Source: Cristatella mucedo
Lineage: Eukaryota; Bryozoa; Phylactolaemata; Cristatellidae
Direction of reading: 5' to 3'
Assembly: GCA_009760855.2 (NCBI GenBank)
Contig: WPIO01000001.1
Coordinates: forward strand, 12,161,501-12,225,500
Length of the DNA stretch: 64,000 nt
In this document: in pieces, positions 1-13,442 of the stretch
Layout: each line of letters begins with the position of its first letter
How positions within the stretch are numbered: position 1 is the stretch's first letter
Notes under the pieces: model-generated
Database searches by the model: none
Seen by the model: the letters and a program-made list of their open reading frames with translations, nothing else
What the model was told of the DNA's origin: nothing
Position numbers and translations under genes: made by a program

Positions 1-110
1 CTGCAGTGGGTGATCCTGCATTGCCAACTGCAGCTGCGGTGATAGCCCTTGGGGCTTTTCTGCCGCTATACAAATGAGGTGGCTAAATAAGCTAATAGCA
101 TTATAATATT
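1..110 (+). repeat. SINE family 1, 3' part cut by the window edge
   Basis: The sequence matches the second half of a tRNA-derived SINE seen more completely at 39486-39660. Shared blocks are the 'gatagccctt' segment, the 'tctgccgctatacaaatgag' segment and the closing 'gctaaataagctaa' type tail. The tRNA-like head would lie left of the window. Confidence 0.55.
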
Positions 111-802
111 ATTCTCCTTATATGAGAGATAATGAAGGATTCGCTGATTAAGCCGACTCCTTCGCTTTCTGGTCATCTGCTATCGTCTATCGGTATTGAT
201 AGGTGTACACTCCCTTTAGAGAACGTCCGAGTACGATAAGTGGCTATCGCGAAATTGGCTCGGCTCTGTTGACAGTTCCCAGCCGCTTCCGCAGCATGGC
301 TAAACGCACAGCGCTGCACCACTTGAGCCGCTGCGACTTCACAAAGAGGCGCTGACCGCGCCTGCCTCCATTTATCTCCCGTGCGGTTTTTTGTTTAATC
401 TGACGAGCCAGTTCTGTCTGTCCCGCGTTGACTACAGGGCTGCTGTGAGAGACTGGGGGCCGGACGTCGGCAGCCCGCCCGTCGGGTGGGCGCATATGTA
501 CGCCTGACGATGAGAGCCGTCTAAACGCAGCAAGCGAACCCGTAGTATTATTTGGAACTGGCCGTTCGTGTAAGCACGGGCCTCGAGTCGGGGTCGTTTT
601 ATGTCATGCTCTGTGGGGACTGATAGCCATTGTTGCATGGAGATCAGACAGCCTGCCGGTCACTTTCGATTGCCGATGCCGTTGCTGTTTCAATCAGCCG
701 GCCGATTCGTTAGACTGCTGGGGAGACAAGGCTCGCTAGATTGACGATCGTCAGACGGGAACACCTACGTACATAACGAGAAAGAGTGAGAATTGTTAGA
801 GT

Positions 803-803
<1 letters not shown>

Positions 804-861
<58 letters not shown>

Positions 862-865
862 CGAG
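804..865. repeat. (GA)n microsatellite
   Basis: An almost perfect GA dinucleotide run of about 60 bases, with two interruptions near its right end. Confidence 0.95.
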
Positions 866-3800
866 ATGTGAGACTGGGCGGTTGAGGTGGCCTCGGAGAA
901 ATGGAAACACCACACGAGCTTCGAGTTTTCCAAGCTTGTTTTCCGCCGCCCGAAAAGAGGCGCCCTAAGGCGATTCCAGCCGTTTATAATGACCCTACGG
1001 CATACAGCCAAAGGGGGCATTGTGCTCTCGCACAGAGGGGGCTCATATTTCAAGTGTTCTACGTTGTTGGAAATGTTTGACTTATTATTTCGCGAGCCTG
1101 CCATCAAAGAGGCCAGCTTTATTTTACACCGGACTTCGGCATAATAGACTAATGGATTTCGCCTCGATAAGAGCCCTAGAGCCGTTAGGTAAGCTACTGA
1201 CCTATTGGCCTTTGACAGGACAAACTAAAGTGGCTCTTACAGGAGAGCAGCCCATTACCCACAATGCATCCCGGCGCTGGTGAGAGGATACCTGTGGCAT
1301 TCATCAGTTGCTTCCTTGGCAGCAGGGTCAGCAGACAGACTATCTGGGTGGCGGCTGAGCGGCGCCCGACTATCTCTCTGTGGCAGCTGTAGGCGTGCCC
1401 TGCAAGGTTTTGGTTCTGGCATTTTTGGCAGGGCCTACATCAAGCGATCCCAGATCGGTCAGCAAGTCAGCCTGCTTCTCATCCTTCGCAGCCGACAGAG
1501 AAGCAAAGCTGCATGCGAGACAGGAATCTGATTTGCTGTCAGGATTCTGTCTCTGCGATCGACCAGTACTCGCCTACCTTGTTCGCCGGCCTTGAGCCGG
1601 GGCGAGAGAGTAGGCAGCTTGTCAGGACGAAGGCATAATCAGATGCAAGATGGATTTCGTCATACTTAAGGTGAGCCGAGGTTTTGGAGAGACTAACACA
1701 TGGTCCAGAAATGCTTGCAGCAGTTGCAACAGTAGCAGTCGCGGCTGCTGAGGCTTACATGCCAATAGGGACGAAGCTGCAGGAGCAGCAGCAGCAGTCC
1801 TGTAGGTCTTCTCTGTTCTGCAAGCTCAGGGCACAGTGACCATCCAAGATTGCTTTGGTGCTTGAGTCAGTCCTGAAACTGATTGAAGTACCACCGATTG
1901 TGTAGTAGCATGCTTCGTGTAGTCTAGTTAGCATAGCAATCTCGGCTGCATGCATTGCCTTTGCTGTGTCAGCCTCTTAGCTATGCTACTTGACGGCTTG
2001 CACATTTTGCAGTTGCCTACTTTGTCATTATCGTTTCTTCTTGCTTGCTCTCCTTTCACTTTCTTCTCCGACGTGAATTGAGACTGAAAGGAGATTTGAG
2101 AAAAAATACTAACCTCGTCTTCCTTTCACCATCCACCGACATGTCATAATTTCTCTCTCCTCGCGACGTACATTTTGGTGGCCTTCCCTCCATCAATAAA
2201 CTCGTTTTTTCTTCGCTCGATAGATCTCTGTCTGCTGCAATTAAACGGCATTTAGCAGATCCTTGCTAGTTGCATAAAGGTAATGCCATTTTCCGAAGTG
2301 CAGGCGACGTCAGATCAGCAGACCTACACGATGGCAGCCAGTGCATACGTCAAAATCACCACGCCGGCCGACGGCCCATCGCCAGGTTGAAATCTCGGTT
2401 GCATAGAGCAGGCCCAACTGACTCAGGTCCTGGTCAATTCGCGGTCAACCCTCTGTTTGTTCTCTGCTGCCGTGCAGCCGATCTTCAGCCAGCCGGGCCC
2501 CTATCTGGGTATCTAGCAGGGCGGCTGCACCCGAGCTTTGTTTTGTTTATCGTTTACAGAAGAAGAGCTCTCGGTCCAGAGCCCTTCGAGATTCGGTAAA
2601 TTGGCCCAATTAGGTGGGCGATTGGCATAAACGATCTGCCTATTAACGGCCGGCCGATGGCCAGAGCCCACAGGCTGGCTGATCCCAGGGCTAGCCTGCT
2701 CACAGTGGCAGGCAGCCATTACCTGTCCCCTTCTTCCTCTGTCTATATCCGGCCAGCAAGAGCTCGGATCAGTCCTCCTCAATGAGTCCGAGGCAGCTTG
2801 GGAGTGGGCCTGGATGTTAATAGGTTTTCTCTTTTGCTGGCAATATTTCGAGAACTCTTCAGGAACTTTAATCAGACTGCCGAGGAGAAGAGGTCGGGAA
2901 GCTACAGCCCCTCATCCAGGGCCAACCCAAAGTGTGGGAGTCACCTGCAGGCTCCAGCAGGTCAAACTCAAGGCATAGCATCTTTTGGAACACGAGTGGT
3001 TAGGTTTCACGAGGCAGCTGCTGCTGGCAACTCAGCCGTGGTGGATTGCGACAGTCGGCAGTTCTGCAAACACCTTGTGACGACTTAGGGCTCCAGCCTT
3101 TTAGGGTAGTGGCTGCCTACGGTAGTTCGATCTCCTGCCAACCCAGGGTGCTCGAAAAAGGAAAGAATGCTCTGCAGTTGTCAGAACCAGTAGCTTGCAA
3201 TCCGGATGCTGTGTCGTTCGCATTCGGTTGCTGGCTTGCGTGACAAGTCGATGCCTCAACAACGTGTGCACGGCCGAGTGAGAGAGAGAGAGAGAGAGGT
3301 GCGCGCTCACACACACACACAATGAGACAGTAAAAAACGGAGACAGTGAGGGAGAGAGAGGAAGAGAGAGTGAGCCTCTAACTTTGCATCTCCTGCAGCT
3401 GTCTGCCCAGCAGGAGGCAGCAGCCTCGGCAGTGGCAGTGGCTGCTGTCTCCTGCTGCCTCCGGAACCTCACTGCCACTTTTTCTGGCATGAGCAGCTGC
3501 CTAAAAGAGCAGCTTGGTAGCCAAAACCCAGGCTGCCTAACAGCAGCACCAGCTGTTGGAGCTGCTGCTCCTGCTAGTCGGCTTCGAAGTGTTTATTTAC
3601 GCACAGTTTCCTAATTGAACAGGATGCTCTGCTTGGGGGGGGGGAGCTTCTTTCCGGACAGGAGGGAGTGGGGGGCTGGCCAGACAACCTGGCCCTCCTG
3701 GATGGCTGATCTCGTGGACCGCTGCACCAGCTGTCTTAACCGATGCTGCACACTAGATCACTGTAAAGCGATCGGCCTCGCCAGGCTGAGCGTGTGCGTG

Positions 3801-4469
3801 CGTGCGGGCTCTAGCAACACGATCGGCTGTCCTGTTGCTTGAGCCTGCTTGCCTGCCTGCGCCCATTCCCTGGCCCACACGCTTCGGGCATCCTTTATCC
3901 GTGGGCTGGCTGTGCCGACATGAGCCACCACCCTGATAGAGGGGCCCTACACATACACTGACTCATGCTGCTGCCCAGCAGCCCAAGCAGGTTCTCGAAA
4001 CTTCCTTTGGGTGAAATCCCACTACTTGGGGAGAGTTGGTAGTCTCCCGGCATCTGATTGTTGACAGGGTTCTGCTCACTAGGACGTCGTGTGGCATAGC
4101 CTTCTTTCTTTCTTTCTTTTTTTTCTGGCCCTGTGATGTGGATGCCACGTAATTCGGCCCGTGTTTTAGTAATGTACTGATGCAGGCGACAGAGCATCTA
4201 ATAGCTGAAACGAATTACAGTGCTGGAATTGGCACTATTGGACGGCTGCTGGCTTTGTGTTGTTCATGATTCAGCCCAATTACGATTGGACCCGATCTAT
4301 TCAGTATCAAACCTTGCTGTTTTATGGGCAAGCCTTTGTCCATTACTCACGACTAGCTTAAAGATAATGAGTTATGAAGAAAAATAATTGTTTGGTACCA
4401 CTGCATTCGGGTGGATGGAGAAAGACAACTGTTTCGTCCGTTTCACCTCGGAATTATAGTATGCACCTG

Positions 4470-4625
4470 GATTTTAGCATAGGGATAAGGCGCTTGCACT
4501 TCACGAACCAAGTCGTGGGTTCAGTCATGCAGCAGACAAGCCTTTATTGCCATCTGCCAGCTGGGTGGTAGGCACAAAGGCTCTCCTGCTGCTTATAAAT
4601 GAGACTTTTGGTTAAGCTAATCTTC
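4470..4625 (+). repeat. tRNA-derived SINE (family 1), degenerate
   Basis: An A-box-like 'agcataggga' is followed about 40 bases later by the B-box-like 'gtgggttcagtca'. The tail contains 'cctttattgcc' and 'ataaatgag', as in the better copy at 39486-39660. This is a Pol III promoter-derived short retroposon, not a functional tRNA, because the acceptor stem does not close. Confidence 0.6.
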
Positions 4626-5741
4626 ACTTTATTTTACATCTTGATTTATGTGAAAGCTCCTCCCAGGCTGAAGGAATGGCTTTGCAATCAGCTCTAGTTT
4701 TTTTTCCGTTTTTAGTCCTAAGCAAGTTCATTGTATACCTATTCAACATTGCATCGTGCTCTGGCTTGCTCGTGGTCTGCTGATATTTATGCCCGTCGGG
4801 AAGTTCTGTGTGCCTGCTGTAACATTAGCCAGGTTTAGGTTCCTGCTCCAGGCTAACGCATCAGCCATAGTAGTGGCAGAAATGGTCTAAAGCTACGATC
4901 TGATTATTGTGCCTGGGGATCGGGTGCTGAGATTGACATGGAATGTCAGGTTACTCCATGTCATGGCATGTGGGAGCAACAAGATCCCGTATTCTGCTGC
5001 CTCTGCTGCCCCTGCCAATGCTCTCGAACCCTATCATGCTCATGCCTACTAACTTCTGTGTGAAGCTCGTGCAAAAAGACGTCACACAGGCACTCACGCA
5101 TGCATGCGCAAAGGCACACTATGCACGTAGTCACGTGAGCAGGTACATACACTACAAGCTAGGTTAGCCAGCGAGTTGACCTCTCGCGGACGCAGTCTGG
5201 AGTAATGCCCTGTGTCGCTTACCACAGGAAACACCTCTGCCAGCCTTCTGATCGGTTGCCCCGTAAGGTCAAGGTCGGATACTCATCCACTAAATCCCGG
5301 ATATTAAGCTGGTGCATAGGACGAACTGCACACGAAAAGGCCCACAAAGCGCCTCCGACTAGCCTTGCTGGGGTTTTGCAAAGTGCCACTATGTGTGACA
5401 TCCTTCAGGACCCAGACTGATACTGTTCAGAAAGCGATTGCTTAGCAATGGCTTCTTTTCCAAGTTAGATATGGTGACTGAGTGACTTATTGACCGTCTA
5501 CCTATGAGGAATAAGAGAACGATTAATATGCTTGCCAACCAAATGACGACTGTGGCAGTTCCGACTCATCGTTCGTTCATACCTGACAATCATGCAAATG
5601 AAAACTGATTTGTAAGAAAATTATGGTAACAATCGTTCAAAAAATCAGCCCGATCATTTAGATCTGTTCGAACGTGCACTTTTGGAGAGGAGCGATAGTG
5701 GGGGAGCTAACCACCACCGGGGCTTGGAAAATATAATGGTA

Positions 5742-5826
5742 ACAGGAATACGTTTGCATAGTGCCCTCAGAGAACTTAATTTCTCCCCAGGGGCTTTGCA
5801 TTTGCTGTAAAGGAAGTACGACCAAA
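5742..5826 (-). repeat. L2/CR1-like LINE 3' end remnant
   Basis: It contains 'agtgccctcagagaactta', 'ggggctttgcatttgctg' and related blocks. These are the degenerate form of the dispersed 3'-end module seen at 45553, 58010 and 63870. Confidence 0.6.
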
Positions 5827-8744
5827 TGGTTAGTAACCTGTACAATGTCAACAGGAGACAGCCTGCACGAATGCAGACGTGCCTCCTGTGAGACGCAGTG
5901 TTGCAGTGATGCCAGTCACTAGTCAATGGTCGAGAAAATTACAATGTTTAATAACGTAGGCGACAAACAAAGCGTGGACCGAAGCAAATATGGACAAAGA
6001 ATAAGCAAAAAACGGGTCCAATATATAATATTCCTAGATGATTACTTTTGGCTGAGCAAGCCATCGTGCATACTGATCTTAATACTATTGGCTTCTCTTC
6101 ATGATCATGCTCTGATAAGCCGTAGCTGGTAGCTGACGTGGCCTTGGCAGAGGCCTATTGGCCTAGGTACACTTGATATGCAGCCAATCAGCAGCGGTCT
6201 GCAGCTCAGGTAATAAATAGCCAGGGTGTCCTGAGTCAGTCAGTGCTGCACTGCAGGTCAATGTAAAACCGCCGGCACATGCTGGCTGAAAAGTGGACTC
6301 AGCCAACACCTCCTGCAGCAGCTGCCATGGTCTGACCGGGACCCATATCCTAAAATGGCTATGGGTACTGCAGCTGCTTTTGATGCTGCCGGCAAGGACT
6401 GAGGCCAAGTAGGCCTGCGTTAAAACATTGGCATGCTACTTAGCTGCCGTGGGCATAATCCTTATATGTCGGTCATCGTCACAGTGGGAATGGAAAACAG
6501 TTCAACAGCATTGGCAATGCAGCAACTCACTGCGTTGCCACCTCAGCAGTGCAAATGCTACGGCTGCATGGAGCACTGGCATGGCTGCAGTCGTCGGTGC
6601 CGTCGCCGTCAGAGAGTGTCGTATTTGGCTTGCCTATTGAGACCAGTGAATATATTCACGATACCACAAGGCCACAAGAAACTTTATTAACATGTCGACC
6701 TGCCTTATTTTTAAAAGCGTAACGTCTAGTTTTGCACGTGGGCAGCATACTGGTTTTGGCTAGGGCACCCACTCTCATCTTATCATACATAATTTTGCTG
6801 CAGCAGCAGCAGTTCAGGCAGCAGCTGCCAGCGTGACGGGAGCTTTTAGCAGCTGAGCTGTCTGAGTGGCATTGCTGGCCGGCTCAAAGCCGGTGCAACT
6901 AAGCCGGCTCCATCCTGTCAAACAGCGACAGCTGCTGCTCCTGCTGCTACTCTGCTGCTACTCTGCTGCTGCTGTTGCTATGGTCCTGCCACTGCTCTGC
7001 CGGTCCTACTGCTACGCTGATGCTGCTTCTGCCCTACTCCTGCTGCCCCTGCTGCTCAGCTGTTGTTGCTGTGGAGCCTATTCACATAACCAGAAGCAAA
7101 GCTCCCAGAACATAAAAGCATAAAAATCGTCTAGTAGTGCAATGTCGAAAGATAGATATCTTGCTTGCTCAACGAGAGTACCCTTTCTGCTTCGAGGCTG
7201 AGAGAGCTGGCCCCATCCCCAGCCGTGTGCAGCGGCAGCATGAAGTGCAAATGCCAGGGAGCTGCCCCCTGAATGCAGTGAATGCCTGAAGCAGCAGCAG
7301 CTGATTTGTTTGACAGCACGTGGAGATGAAAGTAAAGAGATTCTGTTGCAGCCACTTGCTCCACGGTGCACAGCTGGTGCCTTGGCTGCCCTATCGACTC
7401 CTGATCGACTTGTGGGGAGGATCACCACCGAAGGAAATACCCTCTAACGAATCCACTTAATCCCCAGACTCTGTTCAGCAGCAGCAGCATCTTAGGAACA
7501 GTATACACGAACTGAGTGTGTAGAAATAAACCCATAATCGGGTTCGTACCACAGGACTTTCCTGTCTAGAAGAAGTTATGAGACCAAACGAAATGTCTTA
7601 AGGCCATGCAAGCAGAAGCCGCTTGGACTAGGCCTCATAGCTTTTCATAGGCTCGGAGCAGCAAGAAGTGTGCTATCCAGACTTAGGCGTTCCTGCCTCG
7701 TACCACCTGCCCTCACCCCAACACTGCAGTCCGTTAGGCATCCCCTCACCAATCGCACCCCTCCCTCCAACAGGCAGGTCACATGTACTTCGAGAGATGG
7801 AGACTGGAGAAGGAACCACGGGGTGCATGAGAAACAGGAAGACTGCACGTTCCAATCACGGTTCCTCACGTTCCAATCACGGTTGAGCTATTCAATGTCA
7901 GCCGAATGCAAGCATGCAAAAGCCAAGCGGAGAGCATTGCCTGACTGCCACTGCCGCCGCTGCTGCCGCTGCTGCTGCAGTAGCTACCTAACAAGACACG
8001 GCTCCTTGCTGGCACGCTGCCAGCCATGCAAGCAAAGCGCTAGGTCGGCCGAGCTGCTTCCCAGCAGTTCGACCGCGAAGCCCTGGTCACGTGGCCTAGC
8101 AGTCCAGCCAGAGCACTGGAGGGGGAGGATTGTGTTAGGTGTGATGCTGAGAGTGTGAGGTGAGGGCATATCAAACCTTCAGGCTGCTGCTGGCTCCTCT
8201 CCCTCCCTGCAGGCCTCCCATCAATCTTGGGTATCGGTAATGCCCACGAAGTTGCTGCTGCTCCAGGCTGGTCGAGGTTCCCTTTGATGTTGCCTCGGTG
8301 ATTTATTTAATTGTGCAGGCCGAACACAGAATCATTTCGCTCCACGAATAACAGCAATTTCTGGCCAGAGCCGCTGGCGTCTATTGCTGAGCCCTGTTGT
8401 TTCTGTAACTTATCAAAGAGCTACAGGCTCATTATCATCGCCTTCTGCCGGTTGTGTATGGCCTGCCTGCCGACCATTCAGCCTAGCAGTCAGCCGAGTA
8501 TGGAGGCAGGAGGTGGCTGGTAAGTGAGATGTTGTTGTAGGTTTCCGAGGCCAGTGGCCTGCTCAACAATGCTGACTTGTCGGACTGTTTGGTGGGTCCT
8601 CTGTTTTGTGTCACTGCTGGCGATGACGGCCGGCTTGTTGATCTTACCAAGGCCACGACTCTTTTCTTTTTATTGCCTTGCCTCTCGAGTTACTTTCTGG
8701 TTCTCCTCCTTCGGTTTGTTTCTCGTGTCCACTTCTCTTTTCTG

Positions 8745-8940
8745 CCCTCACTTTTCTCTTCTCACTCTTTTGCTCTTCTATCTCTTGCTCTCTCTAAGCC
8801 CTCTCCTCTACCCCTCTCTCCCAATCACTTTTCTCTACCCCTCCCTCTCTTTCTCCTCTCTTCCCTCTTGCCTCTCTCTCTCTCTCTCTTTCACTTTTCC
8901 TTCCCCTCTCTCTACCTCACTCTTTATCTTTCTCTCATCT
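8745..8940 (+). repeat. CT-rich low-complexity segment
   Basis: About 200 bases that are almost purely pyrimidine on the plus strand. They are mixed CTCT, CCCT and TTCT, and less regular than the pure (CT)n arrays elsewhere. Confidence 0.8.
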
Positions 8941-9167
8941 CTTACCCAGCGGCTCACTGCACTAAATAGGGGGGTATGTGGAGGGTATGCACCGGCAATG
9001 TATGTATAGGATTGCTATGTTCACAGGCATAGGGAGACTCGTGTGAGCGTGTGTGCGTGTCCTCCTCTGTGTGTGTGTATGTGCTCACGTGTGCACGTGT
9101 GTCTGTCTGTGTGCTCGAAAATGTCTATGTTCGAGGAGCATGCTTAGCCAGGATTAAGCTAACAAGG

Positions 9168-9249
9168 CCAGATCGTTAGCTTGCCAGATCGTTAGCTTGC
9201 CAGATCGTTAGCTTGTTAGATGTTAGCCAGATCGTTAGCTTGCCAGATA
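9168..9249. repeat. 16-bp tandem repeat, about 5 units
   Basis: The unit 'ccagatcgttagcttg' repeats head to tail. One variant copy reads 'ttagatgttag'. Confidence 0.85.
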
Positions 9250-12063
9250 CAACCAATCCTAGCAAGGTTGTAGGGACATGTTGAGTGAATTGGCTGCCTG
9301 GCGCCCACCTTTGGATCGGTTCGAGGGGGCTGGGGGCCGGTTGCCCTATCTCCCTATGCTCTACTATGTATGTGTGCACGCTTGCCTGAATGCTTGGTGC
9401 TGAGTCGAAGTTAGCACAGACGATACCCTGACGTGAGAATCGGTGAGCCGCTCGGCTGGGAGTGAATGTGCCCATGAGCAGGAATGAGTGATTTCGAGCT
9501 ACTAGATACTGGCCTGCTGCATCTACAAAGCGAGCAGATAACAACTTTATTTCATCATTCACTTCGGGCCATAAATTGCACCATGTACAGAGTTGTAGGC
9601 CAACCACGGCGCCCTCTCAATTGCTGGGGACTGATCAACTCTTAATTGCTGGGGATTGGTCAAGAGGCTTGGCTTGGCGCACCCAGCCACCACAAAGCAT
9701 GAACAGGCAATCACCACCTTTCATGCGACAGGCATGCTGGACCGAAGGTTCACCAAGTCTAAATATCTGAACCAGAAAGTCATCTTTGTAAAACTCCTTA
9801 TCACTCCCCCCCCCCCCCGTGCACACCCCGATCGCAGCAGCTGTTCTATATCTATTTTTTTAAAGATGATCGGCAAATGGCTAGCTGTACTTCTCCTTCC
9901 TATCCTGAATCAGAGCCAAACAGGAAGCCCTCCAAAGCCGGCCCTCTTTGAGGGCCTCCTGCTGTGTCCAGCGGCTGAGCCGGAGCTGCTTGGTGGGTGC
10001 AGGCAGCCCCGGGCAGGTCGGGGGGGGGCCGAGGCCGGCTGCTTCGACTGCGTGTCCTGCTGCGGCCGTGCTGCTTAGTCGCTCGAGAGTGATAGTGCAC
10101 CGGCTCCGGCGCCAGTGCATCAGGAAGGCAGGCGGCAGTGGTGATGAGGGCTACCCCGAGGCAGGCCTCCTCGTGTTTTGATGATTAGCTTCGGTGGGTG
10201 CAGCATTGGAAATGCCTGCTACGACAATGGTCCTTTGTTGCACCTGCCGCGCTAATGATGTCAGCCGGTCATTGGAGGGCCGCGATCAGCGAGGTCAGCG
10301 ATCGCCCTACAATCTTGGCAAGCAGTGCTTGCCCTCTTCCGGTTGCCCAATGAGCAAATGAGCCGCCGGACGGCTTTCGTAGAACGGCCGGCTGCCCTAC
10401 CCTATTGAGCTGCAGTTGTCGAAGCTGCTGATCTCCAAGCGAAGTCAGACGTCCGAGGGCACTGGCATGCAGCAGCAGCAGCAGCGATGGCCGGGTAGAA
10501 CTTGTTTCCTTCTTCAGCCCCCCCCCCAGGTCCTGCACTGAGTCTTTCACCGAGTTATTGACTTTGGCCAATCAATCGCAGTCCAGCCCACCCCCTCACC
10601 TCACAGGCTCACTGGCTCGTGCAGCTGTGCTGGCAGCAGTAAACAAGCCGATGCTGGCAGCAGTAAACAACTGTGGTGCCGGGACCGAAGCACGTTCAAG
10701 TACACAGGTGCTAAGGCCCACCCATAAGCCCCGAAATCCTTGTCGTTTTGCATGCAAACAGGATCACTGCACCCGTTGGTCTACCGATTCTTACTTGCTC
10801 TGCCGGGTACAGAGACAGGCGGGCGACCGACCGACCACTCGTGGCCAGCGATGAACACAGCACCCTCACCCACTTGACTGCACAGGAGATTTTTTAGCAC
10901 CTATTGACCCACAGTCGCCGAGGTTGACTAGCTGTCTGCTTCTTAGCTCAAGTGGGGCCCACAACCCAGGCGACTGAGCAGCTGGGAGCCCGAGACTCGA
11001 GGCTGCCCTGCGCTGGTCCAACCACACATCGTTGTCTCTGGGTGTGCCTGGATAGGTGGTGGTGGTGGTTCTTCATCTGAACATAGCAATTGGTCGTTCG
11101 AGAATTCTCGTGGCTCGGCCAATGCTGCTGGCAAGGGGTATGCAAGACTGATGTCGGACGCCCAGAGGAATAAAGGAAATTAATTGTTGAGACAGTCTCC
11201 GGTTAATTCCCCCGGGAACTGATTGATCGTCTATTGACTTTTGGTGCCCAAGGGTCTAGGGACGCTAGTAAAACACTGGCTGTCGCCATTTGCAGACTTG
11301 GGTTTATTCAATCCTCAGTCATTTAACTGCTGCCTGTGAAAGACAGCACAAGACAGCTCTCTCTGCATCCTTTGTTGTGCTCATTGATTTTCGGAACAGT
11401 TCCTGGACAGATAGCGCGATAGCTCCTATTAAAGGCCAGCAGACGACAACGCGAAATTAAATTAAGGATAGCTCACGTCTCGTGCTGACGCCAATGACCG
11501 CGAAGGCACCACGTACCGGCCGCAAAGCTTGACGTACCTGTGCGCGGCTGCCGATGCCACGTTCTCCACCAGCCGCCGAGAAGTCGAGGAGGACTGCGTG
11601 TAAGTCCCCTCTGAACTTCCACCCCAGCTCCTGGCGACGATCAGCCCAGGATGCGGCCTGGCCTCAGTGATGAGGTGGGGAACAGCTGCCCACGGGACCG
11701 ACCTGCTGAGGGGGAGGGTCATTGTCGAGCTGCTTCGGTGCCTCTCTCGAATTGCACTCTAGAGGACAAGAAAATGTTGCTGGCTGTGCACTTCTTCGAG
11801 TCGTCGTGAAGTGGCAGTGTCAGGGCGGCTTGAGCGAAACAATCCGGCCGTGCTTGCTGCTGCTGCTAAAGGAGCTGGCTGTTTGAGGCAGCGGCTGCGG
11901 TACGACTACCGGCCAGGCAGGGCTAGAGTGAGCGAACTAGCTGTACGGCCAGTCGACTTGTGTGGCGACCAGAGGGACCGACTTGAGACTGCATCGGCGG
12001 TGGCGCAGCACGAGTGCTTCCTCGTCCAAAAGTCCTCACTTGCCGAATGCAGCAAAAGGGGCA

Positions 12064-12133
12064 GCTGATGGCCATGTGCTGATGACCATGTGCTGATGGC
12101 CATGTGCTGATGGCCATGTGCTGATGGCTATCT
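12064..12133. repeat. 14-bp tandem repeat, 5 units
   Basis: The unit 'ctgatggccatgtg' is repeated five times, with single-base changes in copies 2 and 5. It lies 0.9 kb upstream of the first visible PDZRN exon. Confidence 0.9.
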
Positions 12134-12808
12134 GTGAGGCTACATGCACCGAAAGCCGTTCGGGCTTTGAATGGGCTCGAGAAAACTCTCCAGTAGAACA
12201 CCCACTTGGTCACCTTGTGGTGGCTTTGTGGAGTTACAGACAGAGATGCATTACAATGCTATCTCTTCGTGGCTGTGAGAGATATTGAGTGAGAGACGTA
12301 TTGGCCGATGCCAACAGGCAGGCAGCAGGCAATGTGTGTGCGTGCTCGTACTTGTGTGTGCATGCATGAGTGGGCGCGAGTGTGTGAGTGAGTGCGCTCA
12401 CTTGGGTTCGTATGTGCATGCATGCGCAAGCACACTGGCACATGTAGGATTGTGCAAGATTAAACATGACCGTTTAGGGAGGCATTGCCTCTTGCCTTAG
12501 GGCAACCAGAAAGCTCGGCAGCAGCTAGTTTCTTTTCATGTAATTAATAATAGCAATGTTGAGAACCACACCCACCTATTTCGACCAGTAAGCAAAGGCA
12601 AGTATATAGATCACACGTTGCAGCAGCAGAAACAGCTGCCTAGTGGCCATTAAATATTCAAAGAGTTCGCAGGAAGAAAGATAAATGGCCTGCTTGTCAT
12701 TTCGGCTGATTGTGCTGGTAGCTACACAGGCACCTGATTCACTTGCCTTCGCGTGCCGTCAGGGTTCTAGCTGGGCATTCAGAGACTGCTCTCAAGCTTC
12801 GAAGCCAT

Positions 12809-12984
<176 letters not shown>

Positions 12985-13041
12985 ACAACTTCTGCGATCA
13001 TACGGACAATTGAATTAGTTTGTGCCTCGACGTTGCTGTAG

Positions 13042-13442
13042 GTGAATGGTAAAGATGTCTCCAATGTTGCTCACGAGGAAATGGTGCAGGCCTTTGAGCT
13101 TGCCGACGAGCCCATAGTCATCGAGGTTGCGCGAAGGGCTGCAGCTGGGACTTCAGCAGCAGTGGCCACCGTGGCAGCTGCCGACGCTGCTGCAGCCACC
13201 CCTCGACCGGAGCAGCGAGAGCAGCAGCAGCAGCCACCGGACGCCAATAATAAAAAGGGTGCAGGCTGGGTTGCTGCACCTGCAGGCTTCGAGCGGCCCG
13301 TCATTTCTGCATCGATGAGCTCAGTGGCAACTCAGACGGACGAGGTTTTTGGCAGTGGCAGGCACTCTTCGCCTGCCGTGGAGGCGGCGAGACCCGTCCG
13401 AGCCGCCGAACCACCTTCTCCGCCTCCTCTGACGGCCTTCGA
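13042..13442 (+). CDS. PDZRN-like exon A: end of PDZ1 and linker
   Basis: The acceptor is ttgctgtag|GTG. The exon begins VNGKDVSNVAHEEMVQAF and continues EPIVIEVARR, the second half of PDZ1, where the family has VNGKDLS..ATHEEAVEAF. An Ala/Gln-rich linker follows, then ATQTDEVF, matching the family's STQTDITF. The donor is GA|GTGAGT, leaving two bases of a codon. In-frame reading would hit TGA two bases later, so splicing is required. 401 nt. Confidence 0.9.

Noticed and set aside
11462-11722. Possible plus-strand exon with donor-like GTAAGT at about 11602 (frame reading SLTYLCAAADATFSTSRRE)
   Set aside because: There is no good acceptor and no match to the PDZRN N-terminal half. An open frame also exists on the other strand, so it is probably GC-rich chance.
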